Part shown: in pieces, positions 1 to 9,374 of the stretch
Position numbering within the stretch: the stretch's first letter is position 1
How the letters are laid out: the number at the start of each line of letters is the position of its first letter
Origin: Thermodesulfobacteriota bacterium
GTDB lineage: Bacteria; Desulfobacterota; UBA8473
DNA: 64,000 nucleotides
Direction of reading: 5' to 3'
Assembly (NCBI GenBank): GCA_040757775.1
Contig: JBFLWQ010000013.1
Location: 25,543-89,542, forward strand
Program-made: the position numbers and the translations under genes
The notes under the pieces: generated by a model
What the model was told of the DNA's origin: nothing
The model's database searches: none
Seen by the model: only the letters and a program-made list of their open reading frames with translations

Positions 1-45
1 AGGATTCAACGGGTCAAGGAGTCAAGGATTTGAGGGGAATCAATA
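1..45. repeat. Dispersed GATTCRAGG-type intergenic repeat, copy 1
   Basis: The window opens with reiterated units of the form AGGATTC / GGTCAAGGA / GTCAAGGAT. The same wording recurs near 9430-9475, 52073-52105 and 61750-61790, always between genes. It runs into the ribosome-binding region of the first gene. The left end is outside the window. Confidence 0.6.
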
Positions 46-47
46 AT

Positions 48-1199
48 ATGGTCACTGAACCGGAAAACAGAGAACTGAAATCGTTTGTCATCGACACAAT
101 CCGCAAAAAGGGGAAAATAACCTTTGCAGAGTATATGGATATGGCATTATACCATCCTGTCCACGGGTACTACAATTCCTCCAGGGAAAAGATCGGAAAA
201 GACGGTGACTATTACACAAGTTCTCATATCCACCCGGTATTCGGGTATCTTATAGCAAGATTGATCTATCAAATGTGGAATATCCTGGGGAAAATATCTG
301 ATTTCACTATAGTGGAGGCAGGGGCTGGAAAAGGGTTTTTGTGTTGTGATATACTGGACTACGCCAGAAAACAGTTGCCAGATTTTTATGAATCATTGAC
401 CTATAAGATCATAGAGATAAGCAGCTATTTCCCTGCTTTTCAGAAAGAACTGCTTAAAAATCACTCTCATGAAGGCAGGGTTATATGGCATTCCCATACA
501 GATTTAAAGAAAGGAGACCTCCGATTTGACGGGTGTTATCTCTCCAATGAACTCCTTGATTCCTTTCCTTTCAATGTGGTCAAAATGGAAGGGGGGAACC
601 TAAAAGAGGTGTATGTAACTTTCAACAAAAGTGGTTTCGTGGAAGGGCTTGGCGAGCTGTCCACCCCTGCATTAGAACAGTACTTTACAAACCTGAATAT
701 AAAACTGGAGGAAGGGCAAAAGGCTGAGGTAAACCTGGGAATTTTCGACTGGCTGAAAGAAATCCACAGAGCCATGGGCAAAGGATTCGTCATAACCATT
801 GATTACGGGTACACAGCAGATGAGCTTTTCGCCCCGCATAGAACAGATGGCACTATTTCCTGCTACTACAGACATACTATCAATCACAATCCCTATATAA
901 GACCAGGCTTTCAGGATATTACAGCACATGTTGACTTTACAACCCTGATGGAAACGGGCGAAAAGATGGATTTGAAGAAGACCATCTATTTAGAACAGCA
1001 CAGGTTTCTCATAGCTCTGGGTCTCCTCGATATCATGGAGGACTTGGAGAAAAACAAGCACAATATGTCAACACTGGAATACTATAAAGAAAAACTAGCC
1101 ATGAAAAACTTTCTTATGCCCGGGGGTATGGGAGTCCTGTTCAAGGTCTTAATACAACAGAAAGGGCTTGAGGATGCTAAGCTAAAATTAAAGTTGTAA
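48..1199 (+). CDS. MidA/NDUFAF7-family SAM-dependent methyltransferase
   Basis: Predicted protein methyltransferase of the MidA/NDUFAF7 (DUF185) family. The mitochondrial member methylates an arginine of respiratory complex I; the bacterial target is not established. The SAM-binding glycine loop IVEAGAGKGFL lies at about residues 88-98, the family signature VITIDYGYTADEL at about 240-252, and the C-terminus carries the usual GMGVLFKVL. Length (383 aa) suits the family. I chose the ATG at 48 because GAGGGGAA sits a few bases upstream; an in-frame TTG at 30 would add six residues from the repeat sequence. No signal peptide, so a cytoplasmic enzyme is expected. Confidence 0.88.
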   Translation: MVTEPENRELKSFVIDTIRKKGKITFAEYMDMALYHPVHGYYNSSREKIGKDGDYYTSSHIHPVFGYLIARLIYQMWNILGKISDFTIVEAGAGKGFLCCDILDYARKQLPDFYESLTYKIIEISSYFPAFQKELLKNHSHEGRVIWHSHTDLKKGDLRFDGCYLSNELLDSFPFNVVKMEGGNLKEVYVTFNKSGFVEGLGELSTPALEQYFTNLNIKLEEGQKAEVNLGIFDWLKEIHRAMGKGFVITIDYGYTADELFAPHRTDGTISCYYRHTINHNPYIRPGFQDITAHVDFTTLMETGEKMDLKKTIYLEQHRFLIALGLLDIMEDLEKNKHNMSTLEYYKEKLAMKNFLMPGGMGVLFKVLIQQKGLEDAKLKLKL

Positions 1200-1252
1200 G
1201 TCAATTAATTCTGTGCTAGATTTTTTTATACTAGGAATGTTATTAAAACCAC

Positions 1253-1260
1253 AAGGAGGA
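1253..1260 (+). promoter_or_regulatory. Strong Shine-Dalgarno before the kinase-like gene
   Basis: AAGGAGGA stands four bases before the ATG at 1265 and fixes that start. Confidence 0.6.
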
Positions 1261-1264
1261 TTCT

Positions 1265-1975
1265 ATGGTTGCTTTATTCAAAGCTAGAATTGAAGCACAA
1301 TTAGCACATCAGTTGAAGTTGAGAACTCAAGAACTCTGGAAGATGCGCAGGGGGAAAAAGAAGCTGCCTTTTATAACAATTTCAAGGGAATTCGGCTGCC
1401 GTGTTTATCCAATAGTGGAAACCCTGCAGAACAAGCTTGATAGGCTTACAGGTGAAGAATACCCCTGGGCCGTTTTTGATAAAGAGGTTATCCATAAAAT
1501 AGCCGATGAGCACAACCTCTCTGAAGCCCTTGCGAATTCTCTGGATGAAAACCAGCGTTCACAGATGCAACAGTACATGGATCATATATTTCTCGGCAGG
1601 CCCAACGAGTACAAAATTTTCCAATACCTTACCCGGGTACTCATAGGCCTGGCAGAGACAGGGAATGCAATCTTGATAGGAAGAGGCAGCTGCATCATTA
1701 CAAAGGATGTCGAAAGAGGGCTTCATGTACGTCTCATTGCTCCTTTTGAATTCCGTAAAAAAAAGATCATGGATGAAATGGGGATTTCGGAAGATGAAGC
1801 AATAAAGTTAGTTACAAGGACTGAAAATGAAAGAGAGGCTTTCGTTGAAAAGTATACGTTTAAGTCCATAAAGGACCCTTACAACTTTCACATACTAATC
1901 AATAGCGCCCTCTCTTCACTGGATGAAATAGCAGAGATAATCATACATAATCTCAAGACCAAGGGCTACATTTAA
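1265..1975 (+). CDS. Cytidylate kinase-like family protein
   Basis: A 236-residue protein of the cytidylate kinase-like (Cytidylate_kin2) family. Recognisable parts are the first strand and loop FITISREFGCR at about residues 37-47, a central AILIGRGSCII segment, and a lid-like region rich in Arg/Lys (FRKKKIMDEMGISEDEA). The phosphate-binding loop is weak: the usual GSGG is replaced by GCRVY, so canonical nucleoside monophosphate kinase activity is uncertain. An N-terminal extension of about 35 basic residues precedes the fold. The substrate is unknown; the real cmk is probably elsewhere. Confidence 0.75.
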   Translation: MVALFKARIEAQLAHQLKLRTQELWKMRRGKKKLPFITISREFGCRVYPIVETLQNKLDRLTGEEYPWAVFDKEVIHKIADEHNLSEALANSLDENQRSQMQQYMDHIFLGRPNEYKIFQYLTRVLIGLAETGNAILIGRGSCIITKDVERGLHVRLIAPFEFRKKKIMDEMGISEDEAIKLVTRTENEREAFVEKYTFKSIKDPYNFHILINSALSSLDEIAEIIIHNLKTKGYI

Positions 1976-2040
1976 GCAGATTCCTGACCGGATAAATCCC
2001 CCTTCCCTCTTAACCAAACTGAATCAGGTAAGCTCTCTAA

Positions 2041-3837
2041 ATGGATGAAAGATTAAAAACAGAAGATATCATATGGAATCTAGCCGACCTCTATCAGGGG
2101 ATAGAAGACTCCCGTATAGAAGAAGATATAGAAAGGCTACGGTGTGGGATATCCAATTTTTCAAAAGAATACAGGGGAAAGGTCAGAGACCTTGATCCCA
2201 AAGGTCTCTTTACGGCTCTTTATAAACTTGAGGGACTCAACCAATTACTTGGCAAAATAGAGAGTTTTGCGTTCTTAAATTATTCGACCAGGTCCCAGGA
2301 TGCAAAAGCCGGTGCATTTCTACAGCAGGCTTTTGAACTGGAGAGCGAGTTCCAAAGAGACATTGTCTTTTTTAACCTGGAGTGGGCAAACCTGGACAAC
2401 GAAACCTCAGAAAAGCTGTTATATGCCCCTGAAATAGAAAAATACCGTCACTTCCTGAACGTCCTGAAAAAATACAGGCATCACCAACTAAGCGAGACCG
2501 AAGAAAGGGTCCTGGCAGAAAAAGAGCCTGCGGGACTGAGCAGCTGGACCAGGCTCTTTGATAAGATCATCTCCCAGAAAAAGTTCGGAGAAAGGGGAAG
2601 GGTAGAAGAAGAGATTCTGGCAGACATGTATAACAGCAATCGCGAGGTCAGGAAAAGGGCATCTCAAGAATTAACCGCTGGTCTTTCAGAATATTCACAT
2701 ATATTAACACATATTTTTAATACTATCCTGACCGATCACATGATTACAGACAGGCTTAGGAAGTATCCTGAATGGATAAGCTCCAGAAATCTGTCAAACG
2801 AGGTGGATGAAAAAACGGTCAATGCTCTGACCGATGCAGTCAGGAGCCGTTATGACATACCTATGCGATACTATAAATTAAAAAAGGAGATGTTAGGGTA
2901 CAATGAACTTTTCGATTATGACCGTTATGCCCCCCTGCCCTTCTCTCCTGAAAGGGTCGTGTCATGGGACGAATGCAGAGAAACACTCCTTGACGCTTTC
3001 GGGGATTTTTCCAAAGAGATGAAGGATATTGCTCTGATGTTCTTCAATAAACACTGGATACATGCCCCTGTAATGCTGGGGAAGAGAGGTGGCGCCTTTT
3101 CTCACCCCTGCATTCCCGATGTCCATCCTTATGTAATGGTTAATTACACAGGCAACATCCGTGACGTACAGACCGTCGCCCACGAACTGGGTCATGGAAT
3201 TCACCAGTATCTGGCAGGCAAAGAGCAAGGATATTTCAATAGTCAGACACCCCTCACCATGGCAGAAACCGCATCTGTCTTTGGTGAAATGCTGGTTTTC
3301 AAAAAACAGTTAAAAACAGCCCCCAAAAGAGAAGATGAAATAAGCCTTATCTGCAGTAAACTGGAGGCTATGTTTGCAACCGTTTTCAGGCAAATATCCA
3401 TGTATCTCTTTGAGGATGCGGTACATAAGGAAAGAAGGGGTACAGGGGAACTGTCAAATGAGAAATTTAACGAATTATGGACAAAAACCCAAAAAGATAT
3501 GTTCGGTGACTCGATCACCCTCACAGAAAACTATTCTATCTGGTGGAGTTATATCCCCCATTTCCTGCATTCCAGAGGATATGTCTATGCATATGCCTTT
3601 GGCGAGCTTCTGACCCTGTCCCTTTATAAGAGCTACGAAAGAGAGGGAAACGAGTTTATACCCAAATACATCGGTCTTCTCTCATCCGGGGGGAAAGACT
3701 CTCCTGCAAATCTGGTGAAACCCTTTGGGGTAAAACTGGACGACCCTGACTTCTGGTTAGAGGGTTTGACAATCATGGATGAAATGCTTGCAATATTAGA
3801 AGATATTACAACAAACCAAATCAGGAGGAAACAATGA
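2041..3837 (+). CDS. pepF: Oligoendopeptidase F-like M3 metallopeptidase
   Basis: Zinc peptidase of family M3, cytoplasmic, expected to cut short peptides. The zinc motif HELGH is at about residues 381-385 (VAHELGHGIHQYL), with the third zinc ligand in ETASVFGEM near residue 410. Length of 598 aa is normal for PepF. The C-terminal helical lobe, including the SRGYVYAYAFGELL segment, is complete. The stop codon overlaps the next ATG by four bases (ATGA), so the Yip1 protein downstream is translationally coupled. No signal peptide. Confidence 0.9.
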   Translation: MDERLKTEDIIWNLADLYQGIEDSRIEEDIERLRCGISNFSKEYRGKVRDLDPKGLFTALYKLEGLNQLLGKIESFAFLNYSTRSQDAKAGAFLQQAFELESEFQRDIVFFNLEWANLDNETSEKLLYAPEIEKYRHFLNVLKKYRHHQLSETEERVLAEKEPAGLSSWTRLFDKIISQKKFGERGRVEEEILADMYNSNREVRKRASQELTAGLSEYSHILTHIFNTILTDHMITDRLRKYPEWISSRNLSNEVDEKTVNALTDAVRSRYDIPMRYYKLKKEMLGYNELFDYDRYAPLPFSPERVVSWDECRETLLDAFGDFSKEMKDIALMFFNKHWIHAPVMLGKRGGAFSHPCIPDVHPYVMVNYTGNIRDVQTVAHELGHGIHQYLAGKEQGYFNSQTPLTMAETASVFGEMLVFKKQLKTAPKREDEISLICSKLEAMFATVFRQISMYLFEDAVHKERRGTGELSNEKFNELWTKTQKDMFGDSITLTENYSIWWSYIPHFLHSRGYVYAYAFGELLTLSLYKSYEREGNEFIPKYIGLLSSGGKDSPANLVKPFGVKLDDPDFWLEGLTIMDEMLAILEDITTNQIRRKQ

Positions 3838-4367
3838 GTACTTTTAATGACCGTCTTATTCGTGCAGCTAAGCTGGATGTTAATCTCTATGAAGAAGTCG
3901 AGGCTGATAATGGAGCATTGGGACAGGCTATGATTGTAGTTATTATTTCAAGTTTAGCGGCCGGGATAGGAAGCTTTCAAAGGGCAGGATTTGGCGGGAT
4001 TTTCATAGGCACCCTCGCGGCCCTTGCCGGGTGGTATCTCTGGGCATGGCTAACTTACCTTATTGGGACAAAGCTCCTTCCAGAGCCACAAACCAGAGCT
4101 GACCCTGGCGAGTTGTTGAGAACTATAGGCTTCTCAAGCTCTCCAGGGTTGATCCGGGTGCTTGGTATAATCCCGGGGCTAACAGGAATTATCTTTTTTG
4201 TTGCCGGAATCTGGATGCTGGTGGCAATGGTTATAGCAGTTAGACAAGCCCTTGATTATAGCAGTACATTACGTGCTGTAGGTGTATGTACCATTGGCTG
4301 GATTATTCAACTACTGGTAATGTGGTTATTGTTTTCTATCATGGGTGATTTCGGAAAGGCAGTATAA
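3834..4367 (+). CDS. Yip1-domain integral membrane protein
   Basis: A 177-residue membrane protein with a soluble N-terminus (about 25 residues) and roughly four hydrophobic spans, Gly/Ala-rich and typical of bacterial Yip1-domain proteins. It overlaps the PepF stop by four bases and is followed directly by mltA, so the three genes are probably one transcript. Function in bacteria is not established; a role in membrane organisation is only inferred from the eukaryotic family name. Confidence 0.7.
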   Translation: MSTFNDRLIRAAKLDVNLYEEVEADNGALGQAMIVVIISSLAAGIGSFQRAGFGGIFIGTLAALAGWYLWAWLTYLIGTKLLPEPQTRADPGELLRTIGFSSSPGLIRVLGIIPGLTGIIFFVAGIWMLVAMVIAVRQALDYSSTLRAVGVCTIGWIIQLLVMWLLFSIMGDFGKAV

Positions 4368-5594
4368 TTGAAGCAAACCGATAATATAAAAATAACTAAA
4401 AAGATTTTTATCCCGTTCCTGCTTGCCCTTTTCCTCAGTGCATGCCTCCAGAGGGCAGCTGTAAAAGTAAAAGAGCCTGAGAATGCCCTTGTATTGTTTA
4501 AAAGCTGGAGGATACCTGATTTTACAGATGATATGGACAGGGATTCTCTGAAAGCAGCCATCGGGAGAAGCATTGATTACCTCAAAAGACTCCCTCCAGA
4601 CAGGGAATTTGTCTATGGTCCCCATGCTTACACTGCCGGATATCTAGCAGAGTCCATGAATACATTCTTAGACATCCTTACAAACTCCGCCAGTCCAAAA
4701 GACTTAAACAAAAAGATTAAAGGGCACTTTTACATTTACAAATCAGCTGGAACTGATGGAGGAGGTTCTGTGCTCTTTACAGGATACTATGAACCAGTGC
4801 TTAAAGGCAGCTTAACCAGGTCTGATGAATACAAGTACCCTATATACACAAAACCCGGTGATTTAATGGTGATTGATCTGGGGCAATTCAATCCAAAGTT
4901 TGAAACGGAGAAGATAGTAGCAAGATACAATGGTAATAAGGTTGTTCCTTATTACAGCAGGGAAGAGATTGATGTAGAAAAAGCCCTTGAAGGCAAGGGG
5001 TTAGAATTGTTTTGGGTATCTGACCCTGTACAACTCTTCTTTTTGCATGTTCAGGGCTCAGGAATTATTGATTTGGGAGATACAAAAATCCAGAGGATAC
5101 ATTATGCGGCATCCAACGGAAGACCCTATCGAAGCATAGGAAGGAAATTAGTAGATGAAAACATAATCCCAGGAAAGAAGATATCCTTACAAAGCATAAA
5201 AGCCTATTTTAAAGACCATCCTGAAGAAAGGGGCAGAATCCTTAATTACAATGAGAGCTATGTATTTTTTGAAAAGGGCGAAAATGGACCTCTTGGAAAC
5301 ACAGGAGTTATTCTTACTCCGGGAAGATCCATAGCTACTGACAATAGATTGTTCCCCAAAGCAGGGCTTGCCTTCATTACGACTCAGAAGCCTGAGATAG
5401 ACCAGTCTGGCAGAATAAGTGAGTGGAAATGTTTTTCAAGATTTGTTGTTAACCAGGACACAGGCGGGGCAATCAGGGGTCCTGACAGGGTAGACCTGTT
5501 CTGGGGCAGTGGAAAGGATGCAGAGATTGCAGCAGGTGCTATGCAGCATTACGGGGAGATGTACTTTCTGGTGAAGAAACCTCCCAAGAAATGA
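4368..5594 (+). CDS. mltA: Membrane-bound lytic murein transglycosylase A
   Basis: Outer-membrane lipoprotein that cleaves the MurNAc-GlcNAc bond of peptidoglycan. The N-terminus is a lipoprotein signal ending FLSAC at about residues 22-26. The MltA barrel domain (LFTGYYEPVLKGS, VQGSGIIDL) is followed by the 3D domain with DTGGAIRGPDRVDLFWG near the C-terminus, which holds the conserved aspartates. Length (408 aa) fits. The start is a TTG directly after the Yip1 stop; no ATG lies before the lipobox, so an unusual start or coupled initiation is needed. Confidence 0.9.
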   Translation: MKQTDNIKITKKIFIPFLLALFLSACLQRAAVKVKEPENALVLFKSWRIPDFTDDMDRDSLKAAIGRSIDYLKRLPPDREFVYGPHAYTAGYLAESMNTFLDILTNSASPKDLNKKIKGHFYIYKSAGTDGGGSVLFTGYYEPVLKGSLTRSDEYKYPIYTKPGDLMVIDLGQFNPKFETEKIVARYNGNKVVPYYSREEIDVEKALEGKGLELFWVSDPVQLFFLHVQGSGIIDLGDTKIQRIHYAASNGRPYRSIGRKLVDENIIPGKKISLQSIKAYFKDHPEERGRILNYNESYVFFEKGENGPLGNTGVILTPGRSIATDNRLFPKAGLAFITTQKPEIDQSGRISEWKCFSRFVVNQDTGGAIRGPDRVDLFWGSGKDAEIAAGAMQHYGEMYFLVKKPPKK

Positions 5595-5616
5595 TCTGAG
5601 AGGAGGAAAAGAGAAG

Positions 5617-7296
5617 ATGTCCATTTTTAACAAAGAAGACCTTGACCGTATATGCAATGAGGAGGCATCATGGACCGATGCAGCCGGTCTTGAAAGGTCT
5701 CCAAAACTCATGACTGACGCTAATATCGAGGTTAAAGCTGTTTACACTCCCTCCGATCTTCCCGACTTTGATTACATAAGAGACATTGGCTTCCCGGGAG
5801 ACTATCCTTATACACGAGGACCCTATACGGAGATGTGGAGACATCGGCCCTGGCGTTACAGTGTCTTTACCGGCTTTGGAAGCGCCGAGGACACACACGA
5901 ACGGTGGAAGTTTCTCTATGAGAGCGGGCAGAGAAATTTCAGCGTCCTTCCCGACCTGCCAACCCATATGGGACTCGATTCAGATGACCCTCTGGCATTG
6001 GAGGAAGTGGGCCGCGTTGGCCTCGCCATAGATTCCCTCAGGGATTTTGAGATCCTGTTTGAGGGGCTTCCCATGGACAAGGCCCTTTTCAGTTGCAACG
6101 AGGAGACACTGGCTGCCATTATCATTGCCTTTTTCATCGCTACGGCGGAAAAGCGGGGTATTGATCGCTCCCGACTAACGGGTGCTATTTCCAACGACCC
6201 CCTTGCAGCAGTCCACAAGGGAACCACAGTCTTTCCCCTGAAGCATGGTGTACGGCTAGCCTGCGATTTGATCGAGTACTGCTCCAGGGAACTCCCGCTT
6301 TATTATCCCATTAACCTGAAGGCAGTAAACCTGAGCGAGGGGGGAGCAAATTGCGTCCAGGAGCTTGCCTTTACCCTGTCAAATGCAATCTGCTACATCG
6401 AGGAGCTTCTTAAAAGAGGACTTGAAATCGATGCATTCGCCCCCAAGCTCTCAATATTTTTCGCCTCAGGGATCCATATAATCGAAGAGGCGGCTAAGTA
6501 TCGTGCCGCTAGGAGAATGTGGGCACGGATGATGAAGGAAAGGTTCAGAGCCACAAAACCGGCTTCCCTATCCCTCAAGTTCACGGCCATGGCCAATCCT
6601 AACATGCTCCAGGCTGAAGAGCCCGAGCTTAACCTGGTCCGGGCAGCTTATGGAGCCCTCGCAAGTGCCCTCGGCGGAGCATCGGGTACTCCACATCCCT
6701 GCTATGATGAGGCATATGCTATTCCTACTCAGAAAAGCCAGAGTCTTGCACTCGGAACCCTTCAGATCCTGGCCGAGGAAACAAACGTCACAAAGACAGT
6801 AGATCCCCTGGGAGGCTCCTACTTCGTAGAATACCTGACCAATCGTATCGAGGAGGAGGCTCTACGGAAAATGGAGAAAGTCGAGGACATTGGGGGAGCA
6901 GTTAAAGCCATGGAGACAGGATATATCCTCGGGGATATTATGGAGACCTTTGTCAAGGAGAGAAAGGCTATAGAGAGCGGGGAAAAGGTCATTGTGAGGA
7001 AAAACAAGTATGTGGTCCCCGGCGAGAACGTCTATCAGGTATGGGACAGGCTGAAGGTTCACAAAACCGATCCCAAATCGACGAAAAAACAAATCGAGCG
7101 GTTGGAGAGAGTCAGAAAAGAACGGGACAACCTGGAGGTTAGCCGATGTCTGGAGCGACTGCGGTTTGCAGCTAAAGGAAAAGAGAATCTGATGCCATAT
7201 CTTCTCGATGCAGCGAGGGAATACGCCACAATCGGCGAGATGGCCCGGGTGCTTAAGGAGATCTTTGGGGAGTACACCGATCCCTGTATTTTCTGA
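5617..7296 (+). CDS. B12-dependent acyl-CoA mutase, large (catalytic) subunit
   Basis: TIM-barrel subunit of the methylmalonyl-CoA mutase family, 559 aa, with the cobalamin domain encoded separately downstream. Family landmarks include YPYTRGPYTEMW, AGFG-like TGFGSAEDT, DLPTHMGLDSDDPLA and DPLGGSYFVE. Two active-site positions of methylmalonyl-CoA mutase look changed: the catalytic Tyr of TMY is Trp (EMW), and the His of GYHMQEAG is Asn (AVNLSEGG). The NG-type motif after the third strand is also altered (SCNEE). This suggests a different substrate, as in 2-hydroxyisobutyryl- or isobutyryl-CoA mutases. The start has GAGAGGAGGAAAAG upstream. Confidence 0.85.
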   Translation: MSIFNKEDLDRICNEEASWTDAAGLERSPKLMTDANIEVKAVYTPSDLPDFDYIRDIGFPGDYPYTRGPYTEMWRHRPWRYSVFTGFGSAEDTHERWKFLYESGQRNFSVLPDLPTHMGLDSDDPLALEEVGRVGLAIDSLRDFEILFEGLPMDKALFSCNEETLAAIIIAFFIATAEKRGIDRSRLTGAISNDPLAAVHKGTTVFPLKHGVRLACDLIEYCSRELPLYYPINLKAVNLSEGGANCVQELAFTLSNAICYIEELLKRGLEIDAFAPKLSIFFASGIHIIEEAAKYRAARRMWARMMKERFRATKPASLSLKFTAMANPNMLQAEEPELNLVRAAYGALASALGGASGTPHPCYDEAYAIPTQKSQSLALGTLQILAEETNVTKTVDPLGGSYFVEYLTNRIEEEALRKMEKVEDIGGAVKAMETGYILGDIMETFVKERKAIESGEKVIVRKNKYVVPGENVYQVWDRLKVHKTDPKSTKKQIERLERVRKERDNLEVSRCLERLRFAAKGKENLMPYLLDAAREYATIGEMARVLKEIFGEYTDPCIF

Positions 7297-7333
7297 TTGG
7301 CAAATTGACAGATTAAAAGAGGAGCGGTTTGTA

Positions 7334-7726
7334 ATGCAAAAAATGCGTGTGCTGATTGCAAAGCTGGGGTTAGACGGGCATGACCTTGGTGCGAAATGGG
7401 TGGCAAGGGGGCTTCGGGATGCAGGGATGGAAGTAATCTATACCGGCAGACAAAAGACTCCCGAACAGGTAGCATCTACGGCACTTCAGGAAGATGCGGA
7501 TGTCGTTGGACTGAGCTTCTTATCTGGGGCACACCTGGGGTTAACGGAGAGGTTGATAATATGTCTTAGGGCTCTTGGCATCGAAGACAAAAAAGTTGTC
7601 GTAGGTGGTGTCATCCCGAAGGAGGATATCTCTCAGCTCAAGGAGATGGGGGTTATCGAGGTCTTCCCGATAGGGAGCCAGATTAACAAGATTGTCGAGA
7701 CCCTCGCCGAAAGCTGGAACAGATAG
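7334..7726 (+). CDS. Cobalamin-binding subunit of the acyl-CoA mutase
   Basis: A 130-residue B12-binding domain protein, the small partner of the mutase upstream. It carries the lower-ligand motif DGHDLG (residues about 14-19, the His being the cobalt ligand), then GLSFLSGAH and VVVGGVIP, the standard Rossmann-like B12 fold signature. The ATG at 7334 has a purine-rich AGAGGAG upstream and opens at the first residues of the fold. The 37-bp gap from the large subunit indicates one operon. Confidence 0.9.
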   Translation: MQKMRVLIAKLGLDGHDLGAKWVARGLRDAGMEVIYTGRQKTPEQVASTALQEDADVVGLSFLSGAHLGLTERLIICLRALGIEDKKVVVGGVIPKEDISQLKEMGVIEVFPIGSQINKIVETLAESWNR

Positions 7727-7800
7727 AAACTGTCATTGCGAGGAGCAGGTGAGCCGAAGCCCTGAACGAAGTGAAGGGGACGTGGCAAACGTAAGACCAT
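7727..7800. repeat. Dispersed GTCATTGCGAGG-type repeat
   Basis: The spacer between the convergent mutase and ligase genes starts GTCATTGCGAGGAGC and contains GAACGAAGTGAAGGGG. Related wording occurs at 18557-18583 and inside the caspase gene at 48044-48080. Such sequences are commonly scattered in genomes of this type. Confidence 0.5.
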
Positions 7801-7820
7801 ATAAAAACGGGGAGACATGT

Positions 7821-9353
7821 TCAAGCGAGGCAAGGTTTGCCATACTTTTTTCTGAGAGGTACCTTCTTTATCTTTCCACTGGCTGTCTTTGGAAGTTCGT
7901 CAACAAAAATCACTGATTTTGGTGTCTTGTATCCTGCTAATTTCCCTTTACAGAAATCCAGTGCCTCTTTCTCCGTCATGGTTTCTCCCTCTTTTAAGGC
8001 AATTATGGCCTTACCCACCTCTCCCCATTCATCATCAGCAACCCCAATTACTGCCGACTCCAGAATCTTCGGGTGAATAGCATAGACCTTTTCAATCTCT
8101 GCCGGATAGACATTCTCACCGCCGCTTATAAACATATCCTTCTCTCTGTCTACTATGTAAACGTATCCCTCATCATCTACCCTGGCAAGGTCTCCGGTAT
8201 GCAACCAACCACCTCTTATGGTCCGGGCTGTCTCCTCTGGAAGATTCCAATAGTCTGTCATCTGAATAGGGCCTTTTACAATGATCTCTCCGATCTCCCC
8301 TGGCACTACATCCGCACCTTTCCTGTTTACCACTTTGACATCACTATGGAAGACAGGCAACCCCACAGAACCTGCTTTTCTGATAGAATCAACCTCAGGA
8401 AGCCACAGGACAATAGAGGTCTCCGTCTGACCGAATACCTGTCTTATGGGTATATTCCTTTTTTGGTATTCTTTAATGAGGGAAAGGGGGCATACTTCAC
8501 CTGCTGTCATACATGTCCTCAGGGAGTTAAGAACATACCTTTCCATATCGGTCTTCTTCAGTATAAAGTTGAGCATGGTGGGAACCGCCATCATCAGGGT
8601 GATCTTATACCTTTCGATGAGCCGTAATACCTCTTCAGGATCAAAGTGTTTCTGAATAATAGCCGTCCCTCCTTTATAAAGGATGGGTACTGCGGTTATG
8701 TTGAGCCCGCCGGAATGAAAAAGGGGCATTACTACCAGCATCCTGTCGGTTGAAGATATATCAAAGTAAATATCTGCATTGAAGGTATTGTAGAATGTCT
8801 TCCTGTGAGATAAAAGTGCCCCTTTAGGCTGGCCGGTAGTCCCTGACGTATACATGATCATCTGAGGGTCTTCCAGTTCAACCTCTTCCTTAATTTCAGG
8901 TTCACTCATCGGATGCCGGAGGAGCAGTCCTTCATAGTCAAACGCCCAGGAAGGTGTATCACCATCTACCTGGATAAAGTTTCCTTTCTTAACAGGTATA
9001 GCTGAACGAATGGAATCTACAGCATCAGCAAGATCAGAGTTATATATCAGCATCTCCGCCCCACAGTTGTTCAACATAAACTCCAGCTCAGGCCCTGCAA
9101 GCCTGAAGTTCAGGGGAACAAATATTGCACCCAATTTAGCTGCAGCAAAGTAGACCTCTAAAAACTGATGGCAGTTGTAAAACAGGACTGCCACTCTATC
9201 GCCCTTTTTAATTCCACTATCGACCATTGCATGTGCCAGTTGATTGGTCCTTTCATTGACCTGCCGGTAGGAAAATTCTTTTTCTTCGAATATTACAGCC
9301 GTCTTTCCAGAAGAGAGGATTGCCCTCTTCCTGATCCAATCACCAACATTCAT
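7821..9353 (-). CDS. AMP-forming acyl-CoA synthetase (ligase)
   Basis: Adenylate-forming ligase that activates a carboxylic acid to its CoA thioester. The AMP-binding P-loop MYTSGTTGQPKG is at about residues 167-178; the A5-type motif VFGQTETS, the hinge YVYIVDREKDMFISGGENV and the C-terminal catalytic Lys in KTASGKIKK are all present. Length of 510 aa is normal. It is the last gene of the minus-strand acyl-CoA block, separated from the CoA-transferase by a repeat-rich spacer. Substrate cannot be read from the sequence; a medium/long-chain or aromatic acid is equally possible. Confidence 0.9.
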   Translation of the reverse strand: MNVGDWIRKRAILSSGKTAVIFEEKEFSYRQVNERTNQLAHAMVDSGIKKGDRVAVLFYNCHQFLEVYFAAAKLGAIFVPLNFRLAGPELEFMLNNCGAEMLIYNSDLADAVDSIRSAIPVKKGNFIQVDGDTPSWAFDYEGLLLRHPMSEPEIKEEVELEDPQMIMYTSGTTGQPKGALLSHRKTFYNTFNADIYFDISSTDRMLVVMPLFHSGGLNITAVPILYKGGTAIIQKHFDPEEVLRLIERYKITLMMAVPTMLNFILKKTDMERYVLNSLRTCMTAGEVCPLSLIKEYQKRNIPIRQVFGQTETSIVLWLPEVDSIRKAGSVGLPVFHSDVKVVNRKGADVVPGEIGEIIVKGPIQMTDYWNLPEETARTIRGGWLHTGDLARVDDEGYVYIVDREKDMFISGGENVYPAEIEKVYAIHPKILESAVIGVADDEWGEVGKAIIALKEGETMTEKEALDFCKGKLAGYKTPKSVIFVDELPKTASGKIKKVPLRKKYGKPCLA

Positions 9354-9374
9354 CTCATTATTGTCCCCTTTGGG

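Noticed and set aside
7208..7333. N-terminal extension of the B12 subunit into the large-subunit gene
   Set aside because: It would overlap the large subunit out of frame; the ATG at 7334 has an RBS and begins the conserved fold.
8073..8627. Plus-strand frame of 184 codons opposite the ligase
   Set aside because: Shadow of the AMP-ligase gene, which carries all motifs on the minus strand.
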